Assembly: GCA_035771175.1 (NCBI GenBank)
Contig: CM069593.1
Span: 738,461-802,460 of the forward strand
Source: Paratinospora sagittata
Lineage: Eukaryota > Streptophyta > Magnoliopsida > Ranunculales > Menispermaceae
DNA: 64,000 bases
Direction: 5' to 3'
This document shows positions 12,301 through 25,200 of this stretch, piece by piece. A program made the translations under genes and the position numbers. Position 1 is the stretch's first letter. Each line of letters starts with the position of its first letter. The notes beneath the pieces were generated by a model. The model had not been told where the DNA came from and made no database searches. It saw only the letters and a program-made list of their open reading frames with translations.

Positions 12301-12573
12301 ATGATCAAGGAACCCTAGAAATCTCATACCATTGATCAAATTCTTCACAGCGAGATACCGCGACCGAAGAACTCGCCTTTCCACCACGCCTTGTTCCGAT
12401 ACACCATCACTGCTCTGCGTTCCTCCTCCCTTTTCAACATCATTACCATTGTTACCATAGTTACTATTACTAGTAGTATTTCCTCTCTCTCGTTTCACAA
12501 TTCTTGGTTCTCTTCTAGTCTCTTTTCCTCCGGCTCTGCCGCTATGAGGCTCTCGCTTCACTACCGTCGGCAT
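9312..12573 (-). CDS. NSE4: NSE4 kleisin subunit of the SMC5/6 complex
   Basis: NSE4 is the kleisin that bridges the SMC5 and SMC6 heads, with NSE1 and NSE3, in nuclear DNA repair and chromosome maintenance. Exons on the minus strand: 12573-12330, 12233-12153, 11725-11473, 11362-11272, 10182-9969, 9878-9787, 9563-9312. They total 1227 nt, 408 residues, with all phases matching. The N-terminus is basic and low-complexity and is followed by [16 protein letters not shown], the conserved start of the kleisin helix. The middle has [19 protein letters not shown] and [20 protein letters not shown]. The C-terminal winged-helix part reads [20 protein letters not shown] then [38 protein letters not shown] and RYDFKDWK. 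The tail is charged. The 10183-11271 intron carries a MITE. Plants often have two paralogues (NSE4A/B); I cannot tell which this is. Confidence 0.93.
10561..10900. mobile_element. hAT-type MITE, family with CTATGTTAC ends, copy 1
   Basis: The ends are CTATGTTACTTAGACTC and GAGTCCGGGTAACATAG, inverted repeats with 14 of 17 matches. The element is flanked by a perfect 8-bp duplication ACTCCAAC (10553-10560 and 10901-10908). It is 340 bp, has no open frame, and sits in an NSE4 intron. Two related copies occur at 42899-43175 and 58996-59403. Confidence 0.9.
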
Positions 12574-12667
12574 AATTCAGAAACCTTGACTTCTTGCGAA
12601 GAACACACACAGACGCATACAAGGAAACCCTAATCCCGCTCTTTTGAAAGTCTAGAATTTCAAATAC

Positions 12668-12669
<2 letters not shown>

Positions 12670-12702
<33 letters not shown>
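12670..12702. repeat. (CT)n microsatellite near the NSE4 5' end
   Basis: About 16 CT dinucleotides lie roughly 100 bp upstream of the NSE4 start codon, probably in its 5' UTR or core promoter. Read on the gene's own strand it is a GA repeat, a common feature of plant promoters. Confidence 0.9.
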
Positions 12703-12703
<1 letters not shown>

Positions 12704-13929
12704 GTGAAAATAGAAATAAAAAATTGAAATTTGGAAGTTACATAGGAAAAAAAATCTATTTGGTGTTATTTCTCAAATAAATATGTTTAATATATCCCTT
12801 TTTTTAATATTAATTTTTTGACATGTGAAAGTGTACTCTTCCTTTTTGGGACGAGACTTATCCTTTTGGATTCGAACATTTACAAAAACAAAGGCACATC
12901 TCTTAATAAAAATAGATAATAGCGGGTTCAAACTTGTGATGAGTCTCTTAACCGTACCTTTTTTGTTCACTTTTCGAATAAGCGAACTACCCTCTTACGC
13001 ATAAAGAACTCTATGCATAATACAAATTTATAAGAAAAGAGGTGTCACCATTTTTGTTAAACTTTTTAAATTGATCTCTAAAACTTCTTTATGATTATAT
13101 TAATATTTAATTAATATTTAAATTTCTTAAGTAGTTTAATTAATATTTAAATTGGGGTAGTTTTGAGTTTGTGTATTTTTTTTTATGTTGTCTTTTTATA
13201 CTTTCCAATATATTTTTTTTATGTTGTTGGTAATATGATAAGTGATAATATCGATATCATTTATCACGTGATAGGTAATGTTTGTGAACTCTATGCACAA
13301 TTTAAAAAAAATAAAGAAAGATGGTAATGAAAATAATAAAGTGTGTTAATTATGTAATTTAAGGAAAACAAAAAAATTTAGATTTTGATCTTATCTTAAA
13401 TTAATTTGTAGTTTTTAAAAATATGTTTAATATTATATTTTAAATCTATTTATAGGATGTGGAAACAATAAAAACTTATTTCATAAGTTTTGTTTCTAAA
13501 TATAGAAAATATTCGTTAAAAAAAATATAAAAAAGATGATTTAGGTTATGTTTGAAATGTAGTTTAAATTTAATTTATTATATTTAAAAATAAAAAAGTC
13601 AAAAAAAAAATGATAAAAACTTGTTTAGTTCAACTTAAAAACTGTTTTTGAAAAAAAAAATTGAGGACAAACACTTGTTTTTATAAAACAGAAAAAATCG
13701 TTTGGTTGAGGATCCAGAAATAATTAATTATTATTATTTTTAATTATTTCCTAAAACTGGGTTACTTTTTAAATTTTTATCAAAATAATCGCTTAAAGAT
13801 TTTGTTCTACCAAAAAGGCTTATCCTTTGTTGAACTGAGTTGGATCGCACAACTTCGTTGCTCATCGGTGATTATAATAAGTATTATCGACTTCGTTTTC
13901 ATTATTTTCTTTCCCGCCCAAAAGAAGCC
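12703..13929. other. intergenic DNA between divergent NSE4 and POLD2 genes
   Basis: Very AT-rich sequence between two divergently transcribed genes, so it should hold both promoters. I see no domain-bearing frame and no defined mobile element. Confidence 0.55.
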
Positions 13930-16900
13930 ATGGTAGCCAACAATCTCCAGAGAAAACAGTCTATCTATCAATCCATGGTACCCTCTTTTTTTTTTCTTAA
14001 ATAATTTCTTCACCATTGTTGTCTTTACTTACCGTCGTTCCTCAAATCAAAAACTTGTTCTTTTTTTATTTTTATTTATTTTTTCAAATTTTAATTTCAT
14101 TTTTTCAATTGGAAGGACGAGAGATTTGGGATTCAGAACGAGAAATATACGGGACAGCAGTACAGTCAAATATACTTCGCTCGCCTTCACAACTTGCGAA
14201 ATCTTTATTACTCTCTCGTCGACAAATGGAAACCTCATTTACCCGGTAACCCGCAATTTCATTTCATTTTTCAATTCCACCCTTTTTGTTTTCTCTTCAA
14301 TTTTATCCCAATTTTCCTTTTTTTAATTTTTTTTATTTTAATATCCATATCTATATGTATGTAATTGATGATGGGTGTTGATAAATTTTGGGTGAATAAT
14401 ACTGAGGACGTTATTGTTTCTGGTATTAGCTGTGATTGGATTAGGGTTTTGGCATTTTCAATTAGAGATTTTGGTGTTTTAGGGTCTGCTTTTTTGTTTA
14501 TTTAAATACTGATCTAGGGTTTGAGTTTATTACCATGATTTTGTCTGCAGTTTGTTCTGTTTTGGGGCTTGAAAAGGGCAAAGAGTGCATCATTGTTGGG
14601 ACTTTGTACAAACACATGAAACTCAAGCCTTGCATTCTTGATGAATACTCTAAAGAGGTAATGAAGTCATTTACATAACAGTACTTATTTAAATGGGTAT
14701 AAACTGTATTTTCTAAGTTATAAATGCAAATTTTTTCTTAAAAAAATTGCAGAGATCTGTTGTTCCAATTGTGAAACCTCACAATTTTATGCATCCCGAT
14801 GATAACCTTGTTTTGGAAGACGAGAGTGGAAGAGTTAAGCTTGGTGGGGATGTGATTTCCCCATCGATGTTTGTAACAGGTCCGTAATCATTTTGAACAT
14901 TTCACTTGATGAGTGGAACAAGTGATTCTTTACTATCCTTGAAATGGGAAAATGCCATTTGATACACATTCAATGTTTTTAGCGGATAAGGATAGCATTT
15001 GATCTACTGATTTTTGACTGTTCCGTACGACTATTTCATATTTTTATGAGATGGTATTTCAGAATATATCGATTATGTAAGAGTTTATTGTTTGACAGGG
15101 ATTGTAGCGGCTCTTCATGGAAAGGAAACCAGTGCTGGTGATTTTTTGGTTCTTGATATTTTTGAAGCTGGTCTGCCCCCCCAAATTGAGCCATCTCTTG
15201 ACTCAAGTAATGCCTCAGTAAAGAAATCCCTGTTTGAATCTTCTATCATTTCCTTTGTCTTAGAAATATTTTTTATGCATGGATTTTGATATTTATGGAA
15301 CTGGCGTGTATTTCAATTTGTCCACCATATAATTATACTTCCCTTTCTATTGTATTCAAGTGGTTCCATTGCTTTCTCTTGCCATTTATCTGATGCTTTT
15401 ACAATTTAAGATAAGTTTTTAACCACTTTAGTTTGCTAGAATTATCCAGTTCCAACATTGAATTGCCTGCTATAATTTTAATGCTTCATTAGCCGTGGCC
15501 CTCTGCTTTTGTTGCAACGTCTTTGGTAGGGTGTATTAATGGTGCATCCTTTTATTCTTTGTGATGTATCTCTCTTTTATGTTTTTGTTTTTTTTGTGAG
15601 AAGGTTTTAGTGGTCATATGCTTGGGTTACTTTTAATGTTTTACGGCTTTGTTTGCATGCCAGGAGAAGACAAATATGTGGTTTTTCTTTCGGGACTAAG
15701 TGTTGGATGCAGCAACTCTAATCCTCTCCAATTCCAGCTTTTGGTCGACCATATTACTGGACATCTAGGGGACGAGAATGTGAGACCTTTGCGATCTTTT
15801 CTTTCCTCTTCTGTTTTCTTTGGTCATTTGCATATTATTAATTGTAACACCTATTACTAATGAGACTTGTTAATTTCCCAGGAGCAAACAATTGCATCTC
15901 AGATAGTCCGTGTAGTTATTGCTGGAAATTCTGTTGAAAACCCACTCAGCCTTCTTAATGGACCGGTAATCTTAATGTATGGCAAATTTTGGTAGTTATT
16001 ACTTTATAATGTTATAGTCGTAAGTTCTGGATATCCATTGACTAGATATTCTTCCCATTTTTCTTGATGATACATCTGAGATATTTGTTTTTGAAAATGC
16101 TATTATATTGTTTTTTTTTATTCAAATACAATGCATCATGCATGTGATTTCCTTCATGAATTAGGTGACATGTACAGTCTTTTATGAGAAACTATTTTGA
16201 ATTTTTATGAACTGATACATCCATGCAGGTAGCTGTGTACGTAATTGGTGATCAACTGGTGTATTTACCTTTGTATTTGATATGATAGCACCAAGATTTT
16301 CCTTAATTGAATGATATATTCTGAATATATGCAGACCTTGGCTGCAAAGGATATGTCCAGACTATCTGAGCCAATCAAAGAACTTGATATCTTGTTAACT
16401 CAGGTTCTCTTTTTGGCCATAAAATTGAACAGTTCCTCTTTTTCTTAGTGGCATGCCTGTTGTATTCTGATCCATGGACTTCTTTGCTTGCAGCTTGCTG
16501 CAGCTGTACCTTTGGATATCATGCCTGGACCCAGTGACCCTGCAAACTTTTCCTTGCCTCAACAGGTCTTTCCTGATCTTTTGATTTGTATGTGAATGAT
16601 ACAGCTACTTGCAAAAATATGTTTTATGATCAATGTAATTGTTTGTGTTGTTCAGCCTCTGCATCGATGCCTTTTTCCTGGGGCATCAGCTTACAATACT
16701 TTCACACCATGTACAAATCCTCACTTATTTGAGCTTGACAGTGTCAGGTAAGCTAACATTATCACTCCATTGTTCTTACAAGAAGTGAATTTGTGTTGAC
16801 ATGGCCCTCCTACTGGTCTTAAGGTTCCTTGGAACATCGGGTCAAAACATAGACGATCTTGAGAAGTACTCAGATGCAAAAGATAAACTTGAATTTTTAG

Positions 16901-17704
16901 AAAGGCAATTAAGGTGGAGGCATATAGCACCAACTGCGCCTAACACTCTCGGTAATATCTACTTATACCAACTTTTTTCATTTCCTTTTTCTTTAACATA
17001 CAGGCCTGTACACAGTTTTTATGCTGGGTTTTAATCTTTGGTATTCACTCCATAAGAGTATTTCTGATTTGGCTCTGACTTTGTTTTAAGTTGAATATTC
17101 TGTCCTCAGGGTGTTATCCCTTCACTGATAGGGATCCCTTCTTCGTGGAGAGCTGTCCACATGTTTACTTTGTTGGTAACCAAAACAAATATGAGACCCG
17201 TTTGTTAACAGGTATTTCTTCCATTCTTAGACAAGAAATAACTCTTTTCTTTATGTCTAAAGGGTATTGTATTAAATGTTCATTAACTGCAGGATCTGAG
17301 GGTCAGATGGTAAGACTCATCAGCATTCCTAAATTTTGCAAATCAGGAGTTGCTGTTGTGGTAAGCTCTTTTCACCTTTACTCAGGCTGCCATAATTCTT
17401 GGAAATACGATTAAACTGCTGAATATTCTGCCTGTTGGTTTTAGTTGTATAAAATATTTTAGACAAATTTCCCACTTTATTGGGAAAAAGCTTAAAAAAA
17501 AGGGGAATTGTACTACATAGTTTCATCTTTCCAGCAGCACTTCAAATGTCATACCAAGAGTGTTATATTGCTTTAGTGCAGCTAAAGTTCCCGTCTATAT
17601 TTATAAATTGTTTCTTCGCTTTTATCCATGTGTACTTTGTGCAGCTAAACATAGGGAATCTGGAATGTCATACTCTCAGTTTCTCAACAAACTTGGAGTT
17701 ATAA
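13930..17704 (+). CDS. POLD2: DNA polymerase delta small subunit
   Basis: POLD2 is the B (regulatory) subunit of the replicative polymerase delta in the nucleus; it holds the catalytic subunit and the smaller subunits together. Exons: 13930-13977, 14116-14245, 14551-14657, 14753-14879, 15099-15206, 15664-15779, 15882-15965, 16229-16258, 16335-16403, 16494-16565, 16656-16747, 16824-16951, 17110-17211, 17293-17360, 17645-17704. The sum is 1341 nt, 446 residues, near the usual plant length. The N-terminal OB part includes [20 protein letters not shown] and the family block [26 protein letters not shown]. The inactive phosphoesterase domain includes [31 protein letters not shown] and [17 protein letters not shown] then [19 protein letters not shown]. 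The start is set by [20 protein letters not shown], which is spread over exons 1 and 2. Exon 8 is only 30 nt. Confidence 0.95.
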
Positions 17705-18586
17705 TTAGTTAGGTATGAAGTCTTCTCTCTTAGTAGCCCTAGATGTGCTAGTGACGTATCATAATCTATTATATCTTGGTCAGCAATTCAATTAATATTT
17801 ATGAAGAGCAGAAAAATACAGCATTAGGGCCAGGAATTTTCTTATAGTTTGTGTGCTTCTAATTGCAGCAGCTGTTCCCCCATTAGCTAAAGCAACTGTA
17901 AAAAAACCAGATTTTGCATGTAAGTTTCTTGGCTCACGATGAAATTGCGATGTATTTCTGATTCTTGCCCTTTGCTTCCTTTTGTCTGATTATTACAAGT
18001 TTCCAATGACAGCATATGAGCAGCAATTAGGCCTTTGGCTATGAGACCCTTACCCAAGTTCCAACTGTTTGGTGGCATTTGGAGCTGAAAATCCCACTTT
18101 TAAGAGAACCCATTTGCAGGGTAATAGGTTGGACAGTCTTGAAGAGTGGGAGCTATTATGAAAACATATGTTCTGTATTACTCAGTAATGCAGAGAAGCA
18201 TTTCCTTTTATGTTTTTCTATTACTTAGCAACTCTGTAACTCTGTAAGTGATAATGTTCAAACTTGTTATGAACTTCCCAATGGAAGATCACTATCGTTT
18301 TATCTGTAATTATTATTAAATTAGCTGTCGTCAACAACAATGGTAAGAAATGGATTTAAATAATGTTCAAAAGATATGGAATCTCAAGCCTTATAATTTA
18401 TATATAGACCCATATAGCGTGTTTATTTTATTTTATTCTATTTTTTTCATTAGAACAACTTGCTTTCAGTTTATATAAATCATCAAGCATTAATTTCTTT
18501 TATCTTTTTCTTTTATAAAATAAGTTATAGATTCACCCCCATAAGGAATGGAATAGCCATAAAATCCAAAATCACTATTAACAAAT
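17705..18586. other. 3' flank of POLD2 and intergenic DNA
   Basis: The first several hundred bases are probably POLD2 3' UTR. The frames here are short and carry no recognisable domain. Confidence 0.5.
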
Positions 18587-19103
18587 AGGGGTGGCAAAAC
18601 TGGCTTGGATCCGTTTGTTTGTTTGTTTTTATCTTGCCCGCTTTAAAATGGATATGAGCAAAATATTTGAGAAATCGAGTTGGGTATGGATAAAAAATTT
18701 ATGTTTATTTTAAAAATTAGACTGAATTTGGACGAAGGCTTTAAAAATTAGGTATCCGTTTTGTAATTAATACAATAGGTAAATAGACATTATACAGTTT
18801 TTATTTGTCAATGCCCTTACTTGTTAGAACATTTTTTACTTATATTCATTCTTCACCTCTCTTAGCCTAAGATCTTTGTTTTTTTTAATGAAAAAAAAAT
18901 ATTTCATTACTATATCTATTTTAAAAAGTACACGAATATAGATAAAATCGGATTATTCGATTTTTAAAACATATTTATGCGAATAAACACTTATCTTTTA
19001 TTTTTAAAATCGGGCCGAGCATAAACATGATATATATGTTCGTGCATATAAGGCTTTGTCCCTAGCAATACCCGTCCAAATTCGATGTTTTGCCACCACC
19101 CCC
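18587..19103. mobile_element. degenerate MITE with GGGGTGGCAAAAC ends
   Basis: The left end AGGGGTGGCAAAAC and right end GTTTTGCCACCACCCC are inverted copies of one another. The similarity goes on inward: GGATCCGTTTG against the reverse of CCCGTCCAAATTC. These ends resemble a plant hAT MITE class. I find no matching target duplication, so it may be old. Confidence 0.6.
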
Positions 19104-19218
19104 TGCGGGCAAAACATTCGATACCATCTTAAAAGTAAAAAGTAAAACAAAATAAAAACAAAATTTGGGTTCACATGACTTTCAGTTCAAGAGCTTGCGA
19201 ATTACTAAAGATCGAACA

Positions 19219-22200
19219 ATGACCACTCTCTCTCACTCTTCTTCCTTCGGCACTCGCGACGTTTTAGGGTTCCAACGCGCGAAAAGCGATGCTGTAATTC
19301 CCGCCATATCGATTTCGAAATCTCGCGCCAACTTTCCTTATGCTCGTTTGAGCTTCAGGTAACCTTGCGGAAGCTCAAATTTAGGGTTTTGAGTTTTTAC
19401 ACATTCATACTGATTCAGGAGCTCTTTTTGAATCAATGTATAGTATAAATAAATATTATATAATTAACACACAAATTATTCATGACAGAAAAAGAGAAAT
19501 ATCTTGCAAAAAAAAAAAAGAAAAAAAAGAGAGGGAAAAGCTCAAAAAAAGTAGGAGTATTTTATTTCTGTATACAATATATGATATGGGTATTGCTCAC
19601 AAGTCACAATTAATACTCATTTATCGCATTGCTATTTTTTTTTTGTTGATGAATTGTATGAATTTTTATAATCTAGTCAGCAATTTTATATGATCCTCCC
19701 AACTCTATAATATTTATTGTTTCATTTGTATTTTTATATGATCCTCGCAACCCTAAAGTCCCTATTGTTAACTTCCCTCATTTGTATTTTTACTATGGTT
19801 GGGGATTTTCGAGATGTCCATATTCGAAAGAATGGAGGGGATTCCTCTTCATCTTCCACTTCGTTCCGAGCCAGGAACAAGATGTTTAAACTGTTTGTCT
19901 CAAGGGAGAACGGTTCGATTTCGATGGTTGAGACCACTCCTATCAAAACCTTTTCCATCTCTTTCGAACAGGGAACGGGTGAGTGGCTTCTTAACCAGAT
20001 GGGCAAAGTTATGAAGTGCACAGAGTCTCATGGGTTCAAGGCGTCTTTTCGAGGTGCGTCGGAAGTTGTCATTGTGGAGTCTCTCTTAAACTACCGTGGG
20101 TGGGTCCTAAAAGTGTCGAAGGTGGAGGGAGGCAGGATGAGTGTTGTTTTCATTCCGGACGATTTTCAGCGAAAAGGATGGAGTAGCTTCGAGGAGGCCT
20201 TGCATCGATGCTAATCTTCCAATTCCATTCGAAACTCCGTATCAGTCGCGCAAGATGTTTCTATCAAACGTGAGTAGAACTTGGCGGTGATTCTGTTTCG
20301 GCTTCATTCTGCTGTATGGTGGAAAGATGCAGTGGCGAAACTCAATATTATTGCTGGATGTGTCATCTTGCTAGTTCATATGGCCGATGATCGCGTTGTG
20401 ATTTGGTGCTCTGATGACGATGAGATCCTTCGAATATTATGGCATTTTAAGCTTCCCTATTTCTCCGTCTCTAAGTGGTTGCCTTCTTGCCAATGGGAGA
20501 AGAGGAAGAAAAGATGTGGTAACGGTTGGATTGGAATTGAAGGTCTTCCTGTCGAGGTTTGGACGCCGGAGATGTTTTAGACGGTAGGGAGTTTGTGTGG
20601 TGGGCTCATTCAGATTGCAAATGAAACTTTAAAGATAACTTTCCTTCGGTTTCCAAAGGTACGAGTTAAAGGTCTCACTGATGGTTTTATACTAGAGTTC
20701 GCCTAAATGTCGGTGGCGGGTTCGCCGGTCGGCGTCAAACTTTTTCGGATCGAGAATGGTCGGAGTTCATTGAGGGACGTGAATCAGATGCATCCAGGAA
20801 AGTCGGCTGGGGTGACTACAGTTGCGCACGTTGCTGGTCCTAATAAGGGGGGGTAACGGGTTTCAAGGACAATCAAGGGCGTGGATTGCGCCGCGTCGCG
20901 AGAAAGGTGGTAGGACGTGGGGTACAGAGGATCAAAGTGGCGCAACAGTCCCTAGGAAGGAGAAGATACGGTATCAAAATGGGCAGAGACGCGACCCAGA
21001 GTGGATTCAAATCTCTCCACATGGGTCGGTATCTGTCCAGAACATCTACAAGGGGGAAATGGGCCAGGCCTCAAATGGTCAAAATGGTCAGAATGGTCAG
21101 AATGGTCCATTAGATGTTGGCATGAATCATAAGGGGCCTTCCTCCTCTCACGGACATTCGACAACCGGGCCACAAACAGGTAAGTTTGGGACATGTTCCA
21201 ACGCCCATGTTGCTATTGCTTCTGGGTCCAGATCCAAGGTATTGGAAACCCAATTTTCCAATTGCGGATGCAGAGACAACAATAAACCCAACGTCAATTT
21301 TGGAGGCTGCACGGTGGAGGTTCTGCACTCTCAGGGCCTCATGGACTGTTCAGGAGGGAAACCAGATAGTATGGCTTCCTTTATCTCCAATGGATTTCGG
21401 AAGAGCGAGATTTGCTCATCGGGTGATAAGGAAAACATGAGTCACAAGCAAGAGCGATGCAGCTATAGGGACGTTCTTTCTGGCAGCAACGACGGTGATA
21501 ACAACGTTGATGGCAACCAAACTTTGGCGGAAGCTCCAAGGCGTTCTAAGCGCAGTTTGCAGAAGGAACGCGTTGTGGCAAACTCTGGAAAAAGGACTTC
21601 TGTGCATTCTGTAGAGGCGACGTCGACGACAGGTACATGGCCTGCGATGTAGATTTGGTGGATGACTTCTCCTCCTCTAGGGATGATATCGGCGTGGCTG
21701 ATGAAGTTGAGACAGAACAGGTACATTCAAAAACTTCTGCTTTCATTTTGAATATTGGGCACTCTAATTCTTCCTCTCCTGGTTTGTTTTATTTCCCTCA
21801 AAACAATCCCCATGCCCAAAATCCCATTCCCCTATTAACCAATCCTCTATCGTTCCATTCGTGTGTTAGCCAATGAATCGTTTCCCAATGTCGAGGAAGA
21901 TACTGTTCCGGCAAGTGTGAGAATTAAGAAATGAAGGATGGGTAAAGGCTCTTTTTTTGCGGGCGATGTCAGCTCTAAGAAGCCCTCGGTTAGAAACAGG
22001 GGAAGGAAAGGTATGGCTAGCTCTCTTGACACTATTGAACCTTTGGCTGGGTATAGGGCGAGAACAAGTTTACATAGGAAGTTTTCTAGAAGGAAGCTTC
22101 ATAGTGCTTGTGCCAGTTGCTTTTTTTCGACTAAGAACAAGTCTAGAATTTTCAAGACTGTGCGAAGAGGGGGGAGCAACAAGGTGTCCCAATGAAGATC

Positions 22201-25200
22201 TTATCATGGAATATTAGAGGGTGTGGGGCGTCCCTTAAACTTTGCCTCATTAAAAAATCAATTGCGAAGATTAGACCGGACATTATAATCTTGCAAGAAA
22301 CAAAGAGAGACAGTTTTGATAGTTTCCTTGTTGGTCAGTTATGGAGGACCAGATTTCGTGAATGGGTTTGTCTTCCGTCGGCGGGTTCTTCGGGTGGCAT
22401 CCTGATCGCTTGGGATTGTAGGACCATCAAGGTGGTGGACAACCTTGTTGGGGGTTTCTTAGTTTCAGTTTGTGTTGATAAGGAAGATGGGGTCAGATGG
22501 TGGCTATCAGGAATTTATGGTCCTTCTTACTCGACTAAGCGAGATGATTTTTGGATTGAGTTAACTGCCCTAAGCTCAATATGTGGTAATTATTGGTGCC
22601 TAGGTGGGGATTTTAACACAGTTAGATCCTTGAGGGAGAAGGTGGATAGTTTTCGCCTTACCACAAGTATGCAAATGCTCGATAACTTGATTAATGATTT
22701 GGGTCTGAGGGACCCTCCATTGCTTAATGCCTCTTTTACTTGGTCCAACTTTAGGGAGGTTCCAATTTGTTGTCGCCTTGACCGATTTCTCTTCACTTCG
22801 GGCTGGGAATCTCTATTTCCCACTTTTCGTCAAGTGGCTCTTATTCGGACTACCTCTGACCATCTCCCTATTGTTTTGGACATTGATATCAAAGCTTGGG
22901 GACCATACCCATTTCGATTTGCAAATACCTGGGTTAACCACAAGGACTACCAGAAGAATATTATGGACTGGTGGCTTTGTGTTCCCTCTCATGGGCACAT
23001 TGGTCATAGTTTCATGGTGCGTCTTCAAGAGATGAAGAAGAGGTTGAGGTGGTGAGATAAAGAGGTCTTCGGGTCCCTTGAAAGAAGGAGAAAGGATCTC
23101 GAGTTTTTGGTGGGCAACCTTGATAATATAGTGGGGGCTGTTGGATGGTTAAGGGAGATGATTGCTATACAGAAAGAGGTCAAAGCTGAGCTGGCTGATT
23201 TATGCATCAAAGATAGTAGGCTGGATTGGCAAAAGGCGAAGGTGAAATGGTTGAAAGAAGGTGATGTCAATTCAAAGTTTTTCCATGGCATCCTTAGTTA
23301 CAGACGGGCTAAAAATTCCATTGGAAAGATTGAAAGAGAGGATGGGGTTGTGGTGGACGATGACTTACTAATTGAAAACGAAGTAATCTCATATTTTCAT
23401 AATCTTTATGCTAATCCTGGAAACGACGTTTGATGGGTTGGATGTTATTGATTGGAATCCTATTTTTGAGGAGGAGCAGTCCTTTTTGGAAGACCCTTCG
23501 AGGAGGATGAGATTAAATCGACGATTTTCAGTTGTGATGGGAACAAGTCGCCGGGTCCCGATGGCTTCACCATGCTTTTCTATAAACATTCTTGGGATGT
23601 TCTTAAGCATGATATCATGCATGTTCTGCAGGAGTTTCATGAGAATGGGATCATCAATATCAAGACAAATGAAACTTACATTTGTCTTATACCAAAGAAG
23701 CCGAACTCATGGAGATTGCGTGACTATAGGCCAATCAGTTTGGTCACAAGCTTGTATAAGATCATTTCAAAAGTCCTTTCTCGAAGGCTTCGAAGTGTCC
23801 TTCATCTTACAGTGACCCCCAACCAATCTGAATTTGTGCAAGGAAGACAGATTTTGGATGTTGTTCTCATGGCCAATGAGGCTGTGGAAGATTATAGGCA
23901 ATCTTCTAAGGCTGGGTTTATTTTCAAAACCGATTTTGCTAAAGCATACGACACAGTTAGTTGGGATTTTCTTGATCTTGTGATGGAGAAGAAGCATTTT
24001 GGGGAGAGATGGAGGAAATGGATTTCTAGTTGTATGCGTTCAGTGACCTATTCGGTTGTGCTTAATGGAAGACCTAGAGAGAAGTTCAATGCGAAGAGAG
24101 GACTTAGGCAAGGTGACCCATTGCCACCTTTCCTTTTCACTCTGGTTGGGGATGTTCTTAGTCGGATGATCCATAAGGCAAGGCTTGTCAGTACTCTTCT
24201 ATCCAAGGTTTTATTGTTGGGAAGAACAAGGTGGTTGTGTCTCATTTGCAATATGCTGATGATATGCTTTTTCTTCTCCACGGAAAGAAGGGGAATGTTC
24301 GAGAGATTATTAATATCCTTGACCGTTTTGGAGAGGCCTCTGGTCTTAAATTGAATATTGCAAAGTGTCAGTTGGCGGGCGTCAATGTTGACAGGGAGGA
24401 TCTGTTGCGGATTGCTAGTGACGTGGGTTGCGCTAGAGGGGAGTGGCCATTGCATTACTTAGGTTTACCTCTGGGAGGTAACCCCAGGTCTGAAAGTTTT
24501 TGGAATCCAGTTGTTCAGAAGGTGGGGAAACGGTTGGAGGGGTGGAAATGCAGCTTCCTCTCACGTGGGGGGAGACTTGTTCTTATTAAGTCGGTATTGC
24601 GTGCCCTTCCTATCTACTTTCTCTCTATGTTCAAGATTCCAGCGAAGGTGGCTGCTGTAATTGAAAGGAAGATCCATTCATTTTTGTGGAAGGGTGTGAA
24701 TGCTTCGGGTGGTATGCATTTAGTAAAGTGGGCTACTGTTCAAATGCCTGTGTCTAAAGGAGGCTTGGGAGTTGGTTGTATCGCCGAGAGGAATTTGGCT
24801 CTTGCGGCAAAATGGCTGTGGAGGTTCTCCCAAGAGAAGGGAGCTCTGTGGATTGAGGACATCAAAAGTAAGTGTTGTTCTTTTGACATTGGGTGCGATT
24901 TTGAGGCTAAGGTTAGGACCACTCATAGGAGCCCTTGGAAATTCGTTGCGTCTCTTTCCCCGGTGTTTTGTCCTCACATCGCGGCCATTTTTGGAGATGG
25001 GAGCACTTTTAGATTTTGAGAAGACAAATGGCTCGGCCCATCCTCATTCTCCTCTCTTTATCCAAGACTTTACCATTTGTCCCGGCTTCACAATCAACCT
25101 ATTATTTCTTTTGTGACTGATTCCACATCTTCCAACCCCCTTTGGAACCTCCCCTTAACTAGATTTCCCACTTCTAGGACTCTTTCTGATTATAATCAGT

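Noticed and set aside
12391..12633. 80-codon plus-strand frame
   Set aside because: It is the antisense shadow of the first NSE4 exon.
20822..21652. 276-codon open frame as a host gene
   Set aside because: It lies between LINE ORF1 and the LINE endonuclease, is low-complexity, and fits the C-terminal part of LINE ORF1.
22192..24354. Endonuclease and reverse transcriptase frames as host genes or a retron/diversity-generating system
   Set aside because: Domain order, zf-RVT tail and poly(A) identify a plant L1-type LINE; there is no template repeat, msr/msd or accessory gene.
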